Origin: Streptomyces buecherae | Lineage (GTDB): Bacteria; Actinomycetota; Actinomycetes; Streptomycetales; Streptomycetaceae | Assembly (NCBI RefSeq): GCF_014295035.1 | Contig: NZ_CP060404.1 | Location: forward strand, 2,320,501-2,384,500 | Length of the DNA: 64,000 bases | Direction of reading: 5' to 3' | Part shown: positions 35,938 to 44,484 of the stretch, one piece after another | How the letters are laid out: each line of letters begins with the position of its first letter | Numbering within the stretch: position 1 is the stretch's first letter | Program-made: the position numbers and the translations under genes | Notes under the pieces: model-generated | Databases searched by the model: none | What the model was told of the DNA's origin: nothing | What the model saw: only the letters and a program-made list of their open reading frames with translations

Positions 35938-37191
35938 ATGAGCACCGCATCAGATACCTCGCTCGGTTCCCCCGCCGGCGCCGACGCCGACGCCGGAAAC
36001 GGCCCCTCACGGGGCGACGGGCCGGAGCGGCAGCGGCTCCCGCTGCTCGCCCTGCTCGCGCTGGCCACCGCCGTCTTCATCACCAGCCTCACCGAGACGC
36101 TCCCGGCGGGCCTGTTGCCCGCGATGAGCCACGACCTCCGGGTCAGCGAGTCCGCGGCCGGGCAGACGGTGACCATCTACGCGATCGGCACCGCTCTGAC
36201 CGCCATCCCGCTGACCTCGGCCACGGCGGGCTGGCGCCGCAAGCGGCTGCTGCTGGCCGCCATGGGCGGCTTCGCGCTGGCCAACACCGTCACCGCCGTG
36301 TCGTCCCACTACGGGCTGACGATGGCGGCGCGCTTCGTCGCCGGCGTCGCGGCCGGCCTGGCCTGGGCGTTGCTCGCGGGGTACGCGCGACGCATGGCGC
36401 CCGCCCACCTCCAGGGCAAGGCGATCGCCATCGCCATGGCGGGCATCCCGCTCGCGCTCTCGCTCGGCGTGCCCGCCGGGACCTTCCTCGGCAAGGTGAC
36501 CGACTGGCGGGTGGCGTTCCTCGCCATGACGGCGCTGACGGTGGTGCTGCTGCTGTGGATCGTCGCGGCGGTGCCGGACCACCCCGGGCAGGGGCGCGGC
36601 GAGCGGCCGAGGATGCTGCGGGCGCTACGCGTCCCGGGCGTGGCCCCGGTCCTGTTCGTCACGCTCGTCTTCGTCCTGGCCCACACCATCCTGTACGCGT
36701 ACATCGCCCCGTACCTCGACGACCTCGGCCTGGGCGACAGCGCCGACCTGGTACTCCTCGTCTTCGGCGTCGCCTCGCTGGCCAGCATCTGGGTCGTCGG
36801 CGCGCAGATCCACCACCGGCTGCGCGTCCTGACCATCGCCAGCACCCTGCTGGTCGCGGTCGCCGCCGCACTGCTGGCCGTCCTCTCCAACCATGCCGCC
36901 CTCGTCTACGTCGCCGCCGTCCTGTGGGGCCTGGGCTGGGGCGGGGTGCCCACCCTGTTGCAGACCGCCGCCGCCGACGCCGGTGGGGAGGCCGCCGACG
37001 CCGCGCAGGCCATGCTCGTCACCCTGTGGAACGGCGCCATGGCGGGCGGCGGCGTACTCGGTGGCGTCCTGCTCGGCGGGCTCGGCAGCGACTCCTTCCC
37101 GTGGGCCGTCCTGCTGCTCCTCGCGCCGGTCCTCGCGGTCGTGATCGCCGCGCGCCGGCACGGCTTCCCGGGCAGCCGGCCCACGAACTGA
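35938..37191 (+). CDS. MFS transporter (DHA1-like drug efflux family)
   Basis: 417 aa with twelve predicted membrane helices after a 35-residue polar N-terminus. The ATG is preceded by CCGGAG about ten bases upstream. The helix 1-2 region FITSLTETLPAGLLPAMSHDL and the loop WRRKRLLLAAMGGFALAN fit DHA1 exporters of the AraJ/sugar-efflux-like branch. It should export a small molecule using proton motive force. Next to a SARP regulator and upstream of dioxygenase and prenyltransferase genes, a role in self-resistance or product export is plausible. No terminator is evident, but 8-bp TCCTCCGG repeats follow at 37271. Confidence 0.9.
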   Translation: MSTASDTSLGSPAGADADAGNGPSRGDGPERQRLPLLALLALATAVFITSLTETLPAGLLPAMSHDLRVSESAAGQTVTIYAIGTALTAIPLTSATAGWRRKRLLLAAMGGFALANTVTAVSSHYGLTMAARFVAGVAAGLAWALLAGYARRMAPAHLQGKAIAIAMAGIPLALSLGVPAGTFLGKVTDWRVAFLAMTALTVVLLLWIVAAVPDHPGQGRGERPRMLRALRVPGVAPVLFVTLVFVLAHTILYAYIAPYLDDLGLGDSADLVLLVFGVASLASIWVVGAQIHHRLRVLTIASTLLVAVAAALLAVLSNHAALVYVAAVLWGLGWGGVPTLLQTAAADAGGEAADAAQAMLVTLWNGAMAGGGVLGGVLLGGLGSDSFPWAVLLLLAPVLAVVIAARRHGFPGSRPTN

Positions 37192-38979
37192 TACGACGCG
37201 GCGACGCGACCGGCCGCCGTGTTCATCGGCCCCAGGGACCCCGCGACCCCGCCGCGCCCCCGGCTCCCAGTCCTCCGGTCCTCCGGTCCCCCGGTCCCCC
37301 GGTCCCGTGCGAACGGGGTCGGGGCCGGCCGCGTCTCGCCCCCGGGCCCCGGGCCGTGCGGGGTTGGTGGGCCTCGTGGGGCGATGCCGGGGACGCCCCG
37401 GGGCCGGCCTCCTGACGCACTCGCCCCCGCCCGGCCGAGCCGCGACCCATCCGACCCCCAGCGATGGCGTGCGCATTCCGCACCACTCCAGCCAGGCAAT
37501 TCCCGGCCTCGCCCCCTACCCCTCCCCCATCCTGTTCTCCCTCCTCCACTCTCCACGAAAAACATGCCGCGCCAAAACCCCGACAGCCGAAACCGCGTCA
37601 CCAGATATCAACGCCAGATATTCGCCATGCCGGCCACATCGAAAGAGCGCGGAAAGGCGCCGGGGCCTACGACATAACATTCCCCAGAAGCATCTCGGCA
37701 GCCCTTTTGCGAGCGGGCCGCCGCCCTTGGCGCGCCACTTGCCCGGGGAAGTGCCGCAAAAGCCCGGGCCTGAATACGGGGCCGAGAGTTCGAGGGCACA
37801 GGCGAACGCGCCCAGGAGGTCGCGTTCGGGCGACCACCGCAGGTGAGAGGTGGACCAGCCGGCGCTCCGGGGCTTGCGGCTCGCCCGCGTCCGGGTGCGC
37901 GCCGTCGCGGAAAGCGAGCGTCCGTTCATGGCATACGGGGGCGCCGGCCCCGCATTGTTCACGCGCGGCAAGCGGCTTTGCTCACCATGTGGACCACAGT
38001 TCGCCCCGGCGCCGGCGGGCGCACCCCGACTCCCGGCCCGGCGCGGCCCGCGCGCCGGGGCGCGATCCGATCGCGGAGACGATCACCGACCGCGCCCGCC
38101 CCGCCCCGCGCACCTCGCCGGCGGTGCGGCCTCCGTGGCACGTCAGCCCGATGGTGTGGGGTCGTGGCGGTCGGGTGAGCCGGGCGCCACTGGCTCCCGT
38201 TCGCGGCCCTTGCGGGTCTCGCCATAAGTATCTGGCGCACGTACGGCAGCCGATATGTCAAGCCGGTGGCGATCAGTTCGATTGTGAAGCTTCGCCATCA
38301 AGTCGATATGTCCCCTTCGGCCGGGCATCCGCATGATAATCTGCTTAAGCGGTCACGTATTCGGTGACGTGCCGGGAATTCTCACGGCAGGGTCATTGAC
38401 ATGCGGGACGCGTGGACGACGTCTGATGCATGGGCACGTTGGCGGATCGACGAACCGCCCAGGGTCGGGGGGAAGGCTTATCTGGCATGCAGCGCAACGA
38501 CGATCGATCATCCCCATTCCCGGATTGAGTGGCATCGCTGAGAGCAGTTCGCCGGCGAGTAAGCACCGCCCGGTCGCTCGCACAGTGTTCCACGGAATCC
38601 ACGGAAATCCCACGGAGGATGTTTCTGTGCACCGATATGGCAAGCACGAGAGTCGACTCCCGCACAGCCCGACGACGGCGTACGAGATCGTCCGGCGCCC
38701 CGTCGCCTAGGGTCGGCCCTCTTCCGGGAAACGCACGCCGGTATCACATCGCCCGCCCCTCCGGCGTCGTGCTCCACGCGGCGCCGGGACCGACCTTCGC
38801 CCCGTTCGCACGCACGGCCAGCGGCTGACGGCGGACCACGGGACTGCCCTCGATCACCAGCCCCCAGGGCCCGACGAGTTCACGACTCGTCACCGGGCGC
38901 CTGGGCGCGGAGTTCTCTCGGCAGCCTCGCCGCCCCGGCCGCCTCGCACATTCCGAACCCCAGCAGAAAAGGTGTTGAT
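37192..38979. other. 1.8-kb gene-poor region with lower-GC patches
   Basis: No gene with recognisable protein similarity on either strand; open frames are short and overlap without codon bias. It contains an 8-bp tandem repeat (TCCTCCGG/TCCCCCGG, four and a half units, 37271-37307). From about 37500 onward the base composition is more AT-rich than the rest of the window, continuing into the dioxygenase and prenyltransferase genes. It could be decayed DNA at the edge of a transferred island, or a long regulatory region for the dioxygenase gene. Confidence 0.5.
37271..37307. repeat. 8-bp tandem repeat after the MFS gene
   Basis: TCCTCCGG twice, then TCCCCCGG twice, then TCCCG, without gaps, in non-coding DNA 80 bases after the MFS stop. 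Confidence 0.8.
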
Positions 38980-39783
38980 GTGTCGCACAGCGGTGTCATG
39001 GACGAAGCAACCGAACTGCAACCGTTCGGGATTGTCCTCAACAAGCACGAGAGCGGCGCGGACCTGCGGTCCCTTCCGGTCGCGGAGCTCGACGAACTGA
39101 CGCGTAAGCACCGGGTCGTCGTACTGCGCGGCTTGGAGATGCTCCCGAAGGAGGAGCTCGTCGAGTACTGCCGCGAGTGGGGCAAGATCCTGGAATGGGA
39201 TTTCGGCCCGGTGCTCGACCTCGAAATCAGGGACGAGCCGCAGAACTACCTCTTCGCCAAGGGCGATGTGCCCTTCCACTGGGATGGCGCGTTCGCCTCC
39301 GCCGTGCCGCGGTTCTTCCTCTTCCAGTGCATCACGGCGCCGCCCGCCGGTGGCGGTGGCGAGACCGTCTTCTCCGACACGGCCAGGGTTCTGCGGGAGG
39401 CGAGCCCCGAGGACATCGCGCTCTGGGAGAAGATGGAGATCACCTACCGGACGGACAAGGTCGAGCACTACGGCGGCCTGGTCACCACGCCGCTCCTCGG
39501 CGAGCACCCGGCGAGTGGCGAGCGCACGATTCGCTATGCCGAGCCGCTCGACCCCGAGCAGTATCTGAACCCGCTCTTCCTCGACGTCAAGGGCGTTCCG
39601 GCCGACCAGGGCAAGGCGGCCTTGGAAGACCTCAGCACGCGTCTGCACGACCCGGCTGTCTGCTATGCGCACGAATGGCGCGACAACGATATCGTGATCG
39701 TGGACAACCACGCGTTGCTGCACGGTCGCAACGCTTTCCGCGGCGATTCCACGCGCCATCTGCAGCGCATTCAGATCCTCTGA
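38980..39783 (+). CDS. TauD/TfdA-like Fe(II)/2-oxoglutarate dioxygenase
   Basis: 267 aa. The GTG start has AAAAGG seven bases upstream; an ATG six codons in is the alternative. The iron-binding triad is visible: His100 and Asp102 (VPFHWDGAF) and distal His248 (DNHALLHGR), with Arg259 in RHLQRIQIL placed to hold 2-oxoglutarate. This is the clavaminate synthase-like fold of the TauD/TfdA family, which hydroxylates or otherwise oxidises small molecules. The next gene, 106 bases on, is an aromatic prenyltransferase, so it likely tailors the same aromatic product. Codon and base use is less GC-biased than in flanking housekeeping genes. The substrate cannot be told. Confidence 0.85.
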   Translation: MSHSGVMDEATELQPFGIVLNKHESGADLRSLPVAELDELTRKHRVVVLRGLEMLPKEELVEYCREWGKILEWDFGPVLDLEIRDEPQNYLFAKGDVPFHWDGAFASAVPRFFLFQCITAPPAGGGGETVFSDTARVLREASPEDIALWEKMEITYRTDKVEHYGGLVTTPLLGEHPASGERTIRYAEPLDPEQYLNPLFLDVKGVPADQGKAALEDLSTRLHDPAVCYAHEWRDNDIVIVDNHALLHGRNAFRGDSTRHLQRIQIL

Positions 39784-39804
39784 TCCAACGCGTGAGTTAG
39801 CGCC

Positions 39805-39880
39805 GGCACGGTCGCACTTCCGCACCTAGGCACCTGCACTTCCGCACCTTTGCATTTCTGCACTTCTGCACTTGCACAAT
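39805..39880. repeat. GCACTTCC-type short tandem repeat in the dioxygenase-prenyltransferase spacer
   Basis: About nine degenerate 7-8-base units of the form GCACTTCC / GCACCTA / GCACTTCT fill the gap and end just before the prenyltransferase ribosome site (GGGGGA at 39881). Confidence 0.75.
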
Positions 39881-39889
39881 GGGGGAATC

Positions 39890-40813
39890 ATGATCGAAAT
39901 CTTTGACGACATCTCGTACGAACCCGGGCAGTTTTACACGGACCTCCAGAACCTGGCCGACAAGAGGTCCGTTCCGTTCGACGGCGCCATGGTGCGCAAG
40001 AGTCTCGACGTGTTCGCGAAGGAAATTGATCGTTCCGTCGTCCAGACGAAGACCACGACCAAGCCGGGAGACGGTCTCTACTACCGTTTCTTCTACAAGT
40101 GGGAAAACGATCTGGCCGACATCGCGCGTCGAAACGACCTGCTGCGGCATGGCACCGAACCGATCGACCGGCTTCAGCGCGAGGTGCTCGACACGTTCAG
40201 CAATGCCACGCAGGCTGGACTGGATTTCGAAGCAGGGCGCGGTCTGGCGAAGGTGTGGACGTTCACGGGAGTGCGACCGATCGAGGACCTTTTCGCGCTC
40301 TCGGCGATACCCGAATCGGTCCCCGCACACGCCGATTTCTTCGCCCGGCACGGACTGCGCAGGGCGTTCTTCGTCGCCTCCGACTTCCACGGCGAGACGA
40401 TGAACCTCTATCCCCTCATCGAGCCCGAGTGCAGGAACGCGGAATGGCTGCGCAAGCTCGTGGACGAGACCAGCGGATCGCTCGCCGATACGCCGGACTA
40501 CGGCAAGATGATGGGCTCCCTGGCCAGGACGGGATGCCTGGGCATGACGTTCAGTTGGCGCAGCCCCGAATTGCACCGCTGGGCGCTGTACAGCCTGAAC
40601 GCCCCGACCGGTGACGGGTCGAAGTTGCTGCCCGCACTGCCGGAAACGCTGGCCGAGTTCGACGACCAGGCGCCGACGCTCAACGCTGATCCGCAGCGGA
40701 ACGTCGCCTGGTCGTTCGGCAAGGCGGGCTTCTACACCAAGTTGGAGAAGAGCTACGCGAAGGACGCGAACTACTTCCTGACCACCGAAATGGGCTGCGA
40801 CCTCAGTCGCTGA
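39890..40813 (+). CDS. ABBA-fold aromatic prenyltransferase (CloQ/NovQ/NphB family)
   Basis: 307 aa. The ATG (IEIFDDISYEPGQF) is preceded by GGGGGA; a TTG six codons earlier exists. The family is recognised from GDGLYYRFFYKWENDL, FEAGRGLAKVWTFTGVRPIEDLF, LSAIPESVPAHADFFARHGL, VASDFHGETMNLYP and the end NVAWSFGKAGFYTKLEKSY, which line up with CloQ/NovQ from the aminocoumarin pathways as remembered. These soluble, Mg2+-independent enzymes attach dimethylallyl or geranyl groups to aromatic rings, 4-hydroxyphenylpyruvate in the CloQ case. It pairs with the preceding dioxygenase. No scaffold-forming enzyme is in the window, so the acceptor is unknown. A strong hairpin follows. Confidence 0.9.
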   Translation: MIEIFDDISYEPGQFYTDLQNLADKRSVPFDGAMVRKSLDVFAKEIDRSVVQTKTTTKPGDGLYYRFFYKWENDLADIARRNDLLRHGTEPIDRLQREVLDTFSNATQAGLDFEAGRGLAKVWTFTGVRPIEDLFALSAIPESVPAHADFFARHGLRRAFFVASDFHGETMNLYPLIEPECRNAEWLRKLVDETSGSLADTPDYGKMMGSLARTGCLGMTFSWRSPELHRWALYSLNAPTGDGSKLLPALPETLAEFDDQAPTLNADPQRNVAWSFGKAGFYTKLEKSYAKDANYFLTTEMGCDLSR

Positions 40814-40888
40814 CCCGTCGAGCCACAGGGAGCGGACAGCGCCTTCGCCCCGGCCGAGCGTGTCGTGTCGTGTCGTGCCATGTGTGCG

Positions 40889-40921
40889 GAGCCGCCCCCG
40901 TCAGCCGGACGGGGGCGGCTC
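40889..40921. terminator. Bidirectional terminator after the prenyltransferase gene
   Basis: Perfect 14-bp arms (40889-40902 and 40908-40921, GAGCCGCCCCCGTC and its complement) with loop AGCCG, 76 bases past the prenyltransferase stop. The last codons of the convergent small gene lie in it. Confidence 0.85.
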
Positions 40922-41287
40922 ACTCGCGTTCGAGGAGCGGCAACCTGCGCTCCGGGGCGTACGGGGGGCGCGCGAAACGTCCCGGCACCGCTCCCGGGTG
41001 ACGGCGCGCCAGAACGGGCGCGGGCCCGCACCGCTCATCACGCCCTCGGGCACGCCGCCGGACGAACGTTCCGCCGCACACACCACGCGGGCGTCGCTGT
41101 CGATGGCGGTGGCCTCGTAGATGCCGTAGCCGTACGCGAGGCCGGCGAGCAGCGCGCACAGCAGCGCTCCGTCGCCCCACCATCGCGCGTGGCGCGTCCA
41201 CAACGACCCGACCCTCGCGCGCGTGCTGATCGACGCGCACAGGCAGGTGCTCAACGTCAGGGCCATGACAAGCGTCGTCAGCGGCAC
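40901..41287 (-). CDS. Hypothetical small membrane protein
   Basis: 128 aa, not recognised. A hydrophobic helix at 1-20 (LTTLVMALTLSTCLCASI) is followed by basic residues (RARVGSLWTRHARWW) and a second helix (DGALLCALLAGLAYGYGIY). A 70-residue polar part follows that includes an exposed Cys pair (VVCAAE, RERCRD). The GTG start is weakly supported; an ATG seven codons in is possible. The C-terminal seven codons overlap a terminator hairpin. Two plausible membrane helices and G/C-rich third positions argue for a real gene, but no homologue comes to mind. Confidence 0.45.
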   Translation of the reverse strand: MPLTTLVMALTLSTCLCASISTRARVGSLWTRHARWWGDGALLCALLAGLAYGYGIYEATAIDSDARVVCAAERSSGGVPEGVMSGAGPRPFWRAVTRERCRDVSRAPRTPRSAGCRSSNASEPPPSG

Positions 41288-41649
41288 CCACCCGGCATCG
41301 CCCGCCCCTCTCCCCCGTGAAACCGCACGTCAGCGGTGTGCTGACCACCGTACTGGGCGGCACGGCCGCCGCCCGCCGCCCCGTCACGCCGCGTCGCCGG
41401 CGTCGCGGCCCACGCGCCCGCCCCGGGCGGCCGGCCGCCCCGGCCTCCCCCGCTCGACCAGATCGCGACCCGTGAACTCCCCCTATATCTCGTGCCGTTG
41501 CCGGTGAGGGAGCGGGGGGTGGCCCTTATGCTCGATCGTGGCCGCCACCCGGGCGGCCCCTCCCGTCGCATGCGGTCGCTGGAGGCACGGCGGATCGGTG
41601 CTGGCGTCCTCCCACAGGCACGCCCTGAGTGATCCCAACCGGAGGGCCC
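41288..41649. other. Divergent intergenic region
   Basis: No gene seen. It should contain the promoters of the small membrane-protein gene (left) and the deaminase gene (right). A CTATATCTCG patch near 41483 is the most AT-rich point. No clear operator was found. Confidence 0.45.
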
Positions 41650-42159
41650 ATGACGAGCAGCGGCGCGTCCTCACACGCCTTCGGCGCCCCGGGGCCCGGC
41701 GGCGCCGTCACCACCGCGGACCGGGCCTGGCTCGCGCTCGCCTGCCGACTGGCGCGGGCGAGTCCGCGCTCGGCGACGGCGTACAGCGTCGGGGCGGTCA
41801 TCGTCGCCGCCAACGGCACGGAGCTGGCGCGCGGGTACGCGCGGGAGCTGGACCCGCACGACCACGCCGAGGAGGGCGCGTTGGGCAAGCTCGACGCGGA
41901 CGATCCACGGGTGGCGACGGCCACGCTCTACGCCTCCCTGGAGCCCTGCTCCCACCGGAGTTCTCGGCCCTGGTCGTGCGCGCAACTCCTCACGGCGGCC
42001 GGCATCGCACGCGTGGTCACGGCCCGGCGCACGCCCGTGCCGCCCGCGCCAGACGGGGCGGACGGGGCGGAACCGCTGGCGGCGGCGGGTGTCACGGTCC
42101 TGGAGCTGTCCGAGTACGGGCCGGCCGCGATGGCGCCCAACCTGCATCTGCTCGGCTGA
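41650..42159 (+). CDS. RibD/dCMP-type zinc deaminase domain protein
   Basis: 169 aa. Start ATG (TSSGASSHAFGAPG) with GGAGGG just upstream. A cytidine-deaminase-like fold with the zinc site intact: His72-Ala-Glu74 (DHAEEGAL) and Cys100 with Cys110 (LEPCSHRSSRPWSC). The nine-residue spacing between the cysteines resembles RibD (riboflavin pathway) deaminase domains more than dCMP deaminases. There is no fused reductase domain and no other riboflavin gene nearby, so it may act on another aminopyrimidine or a secondary-metabolite precursor. It stands alone with its own promoter. Confidence 0.8.
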   Translation: MTSSGASSHAFGAPGPGGAVTTADRAWLALACRLARASPRSATAYSVGAVIVAANGTELARGYARELDPHDHAEEGALGKLDADDPRVATATLYASLEPCSHRSSRPWSCAQLLTAAGIARVVTARRTPVPPAPDGADGAEPLAAAGVTVLELSEYGPAAMAPNLHLLG

Positions 42160-42179
42160 ACGGACCGCGCGACCGGGCA

Positions 42180-42229
42180 GACGCGAAGCGGACGGGTAGC
42201 GGAGGGGAAGGGGACGCGAAGCGGGCGGG
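42180..42229. repeat. Direct repeat in deaminase/PIG-L gap
   Basis: GACGCGAAGCGGACGGG (42180) recurs with one change as GACGCGAAGCGGGCGGG (42213), 33 bases apart, in the 170-base gap before the PIG-L gene. Confidence 0.7.
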
Positions 42230-42330
42230 AAGGGGCTGGCGGCGACCGGACCCGATCAGGGGCGTTCGGGATGCCCCCGCCCCTGGGCAGAGATGGACCG
42301 TTGAGTCGAGCTGGGTGAAGGAGTCGCCTC

Positions 42331-44358
42331 GTGCCGTCTGACGTAGCCGCCCCCGTACCACGCCAGGAACCGCCACCCACGGCTGCCGGCGCCACCCGGC
42401 CCGCGCCACGCCGCCCCGGCCGGCCGCGCCGGCGCGGGACACGGGGCGCGCTGGCCGTCGTCGCGCTGGGCCTCGCCGCGACCTGCGTGCTGGGCTCAGC
42501 GCCCGCGACGGCCGCGGGCCCGGACGCCGCGCACTCGGACGCCGCGCACCCGGCGGCCAGCGGCACGGCGACCGGCGGCACGGCCGGCACGGAGCCCCGC
42601 ACAGGGCCGGACGCGGCACCGGGCACGAGGCAGAACACGGAACAGGACACGGAGCGGGGCCGCTCCGGTCGGGCCCACCAGGACGTGCTGTTCATCGGCG
42701 CCCACCCCGACGACGAGTACGCGTCGCTGTCCACCTTCGGGCAGTGGCGGGAACGGGACGGGCTGTCCACCGGCGTCGTGACCATCACCCGTGGCGAGGG
42801 CGGCGGCAACGCCACCGGGCCCCAGGAGGGCGCCCCGCTCGGGCTGCTGCGGGAGCGCGAGGAGCGCGACGCGGTGCGCCACGCGGGCCTGCGCAACGTG
42901 TTCTATCTGGACAAGCCCGACTTCTGGTACACCCTCTCGGCGCCGCTCACCGCCCGCGTCTGGGACGGGCCGCCCCGTGCGGCGGACACGCTGGAGCGGC
43001 TCGTACGGCTGGTGCGCGCCACCACCCCGCGGACCATCGTGACGATGGACCCGCGCCCCTTCGACCAGCACGGCGCCCACCAACTCGCCGGCCGGTTGGC
43101 CGTCGAGGCGTTCCAACGCGCCGGCGACCCCACGGCCTTCCCGGACCAGATCACCCGCGAGGGGTACCGCCCCTGGCAGCCGTCGCGGCTGCTCGCGCAG
43201 AACTGGCGGCTGCGGGGGCCCGCCGGGCCCGGCTGCGCCACGGCCGAGGTGCGCGACCCGGCGACGGGGCTGCCGCAGCAGGGGGTATGGGAGGGCGCGT
43301 GGTCCTCCCGGCACCGCACCACCTGGGCGCAGCAGGAGCGCACGGCCGCGCGCGAGTACGTCTCGCAGGGCTTCGGCGCGCTGCCCGAGAAGATCACCAC
43401 CCCGCGCGAGAAGCTGGGCTGCGACTGGTTCTCGGTCCTGGCCGAGGACGGCGAGCCGGTGCGTGCGCCGGTGCGCCCGCAGCGGGACCCGCGCCCGGTG
43501 TTCGCCGAGTTCCGCGCCTGGACGGAGCGGGTCGGCATGCCGTGGCTGGCCAACGGGGCGCAGCCGGCCTACCCGGTCGCCCCGAGCACCACCGTCCCGG
43601 CCGTGGCCACCCCTCCCACCGTGGACGGCGCCGTCGGACCCGGCGAGTACGGGGCCGGCGACCAGTTGCCGCTCACGCACTGGCAGGGCGAGCGGTGCTC
43701 GCCCGCGGACTGCGCGGCGATGGCCCGGTTCGTACGGCACGGGGACGACCTGTACGCCACGGTGCGGGTCGCCGACGACGTACGGGGCGCCGCGCTGGAG
43801 GCGAGCGACTGCAAGCGGCACTGGCGTACCGACGCGGTGGAGTTCGCGCTCGATCCACGGGGTGCCTCCGACGACACCTCGACCACCTTCAAGGCGGCGG
43901 TGCTGCCCTTCACCGCCGACGGCGGCGCGTGCGCGGCCCGGGACGCCGACCAGCACCAGGGCCCGGCCGCGACGACGGCCCCCGGGATGGAGTGGGCGGC
44001 CCGGGTCAGCCAGGGGCCGTACACCGGCTACACCGTCGAGGTGAAGGTCCCGCTGCGCCTGCTGCCCGCCGCCGTCGACCCCGCGGCCCTGACGGCCAAC
44101 GTGCTGGTCTACGACTCCGACACGACGGACAGGACCGGCCAGAGCAGGCTGGCCTGGTCGGCGTACGGCAGCGCGCAGGCGGACCCGTACGTATGGGGCG
44201 CGGCGCGGCTGGCCGGGTACGCGCCGCCCGGTGGGCAGCCGGCGCGCGAGCCGGTCATTCCGCTGGAGGCCGCGCGCAGCCGCGACTCGCTGCCGTCCGT
44301 CCTGCAGAGCCTGCGCACCGGCGTCCCGCTCGCCGCCGGTCCGCGCGTGCCGCGCTGA
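42331..44358 (+). CDS. Secreted PIG-L family deacetylase with CBM9-like C-terminal domain
   Basis: 675 aa. The GTG start has AAGGAG about nine bases upstream. A basic Arg-rich leader and hydrophobic stretch (RRRGTRGALAVVALGLAATCVLG in part) end in ATAAG, a probable secretion signal, followed by a Gly/Thr/Ala linker. The PIG-L/LmbE deacetylase domain has the zinc motif AHPDDE (124-129) and a downstream His in DQHGAHQLAG. From about 430 a separate beta-rich domain (TVDGAVGPGEYG, DLYATVRVADDV, VEFALDPRG, VEVKVPLRLLP) resembles family-9 carbohydrate-binding/DOMON-like domains. It probably removes acetyl groups from N-acetylated sugars or glycans outside the cell. A strong hairpin follows the stop. 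Confidence 0.88.
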   Translation: MPSDVAAPVPRQEPPPTAAGATRPAPRRPGRPRRRGTRGALAVVALGLAATCVLGSAPATAAGPDAAHSDAAHPAASGTATGGTAGTEPRTGPDAAPGTRQNTEQDTERGRSGRAHQDVLFIGAHPDDEYASLSTFGQWRERDGLSTGVVTITRGEGGGNATGPQEGAPLGLLREREERDAVRHAGLRNVFYLDKPDFWYTLSAPLTARVWDGPPRAADTLERLVRLVRATTPRTIVTMDPRPFDQHGAHQLAGRLAVEAFQRAGDPTAFPDQITREGYRPWQPSRLLAQNWRLRGPAGPGCATAEVRDPATGLPQQGVWEGAWSSRHRTTWAQQERTAAREYVSQGFGALPEKITTPREKLGCDWFSVLAEDGEPVRAPVRPQRDPRPVFAEFRAWTERVGMPWLANGAQPAYPVAPSTTVPAVATPPTVDGAVGPGEYGAGDQLPLTHWQGERCSPADCAAMARFVRHGDDLYATVRVADDVRGAALEASDCKRHWRTDAVEFALDPRGASDDTSTTFKAAVLPFTADGGACAARDADQHQGPAATTAPGMEWAARVSQGPYTGYTVEVKVPLRLLPAAVDPAALTANVLVYDSDTTDRTGQSRLAWSAYGSAQADPYVWGAARLAGYAPPGGQPAREPVIPLEAARSRDSLPSVLQSLRTGVPLAAGPRVPR

Positions 44359-44359
44359 A

Positions 44360-44400
44360 CCCGGGGCGGTCGTCGCCGAGCCGGCGGGGGCCGCCCCGGG
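44360..44400 (+). terminator. PIG-L gene terminator
   Basis: CCCGGGGCGG (44360-44369) pairs perfectly with CCGCCCCGGG (44391-44400), immediately after the stop codon. Confidence 0.75.
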
Positions 44401-44484
44401 AGGCCGGACGGGGGACGGGGCGTGGCGTGACTCCGTGCGGACCGTGAACTTCCGTAACGATGCCCCGTTGCATAGAGTCCGCCC

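Noticed and set aside
37464..38336. 290-codon plus-strand frame in the gene-poor region
   Set aside because: No ribosome site, no codon bias, no recognisable fold; other frames are equally open.
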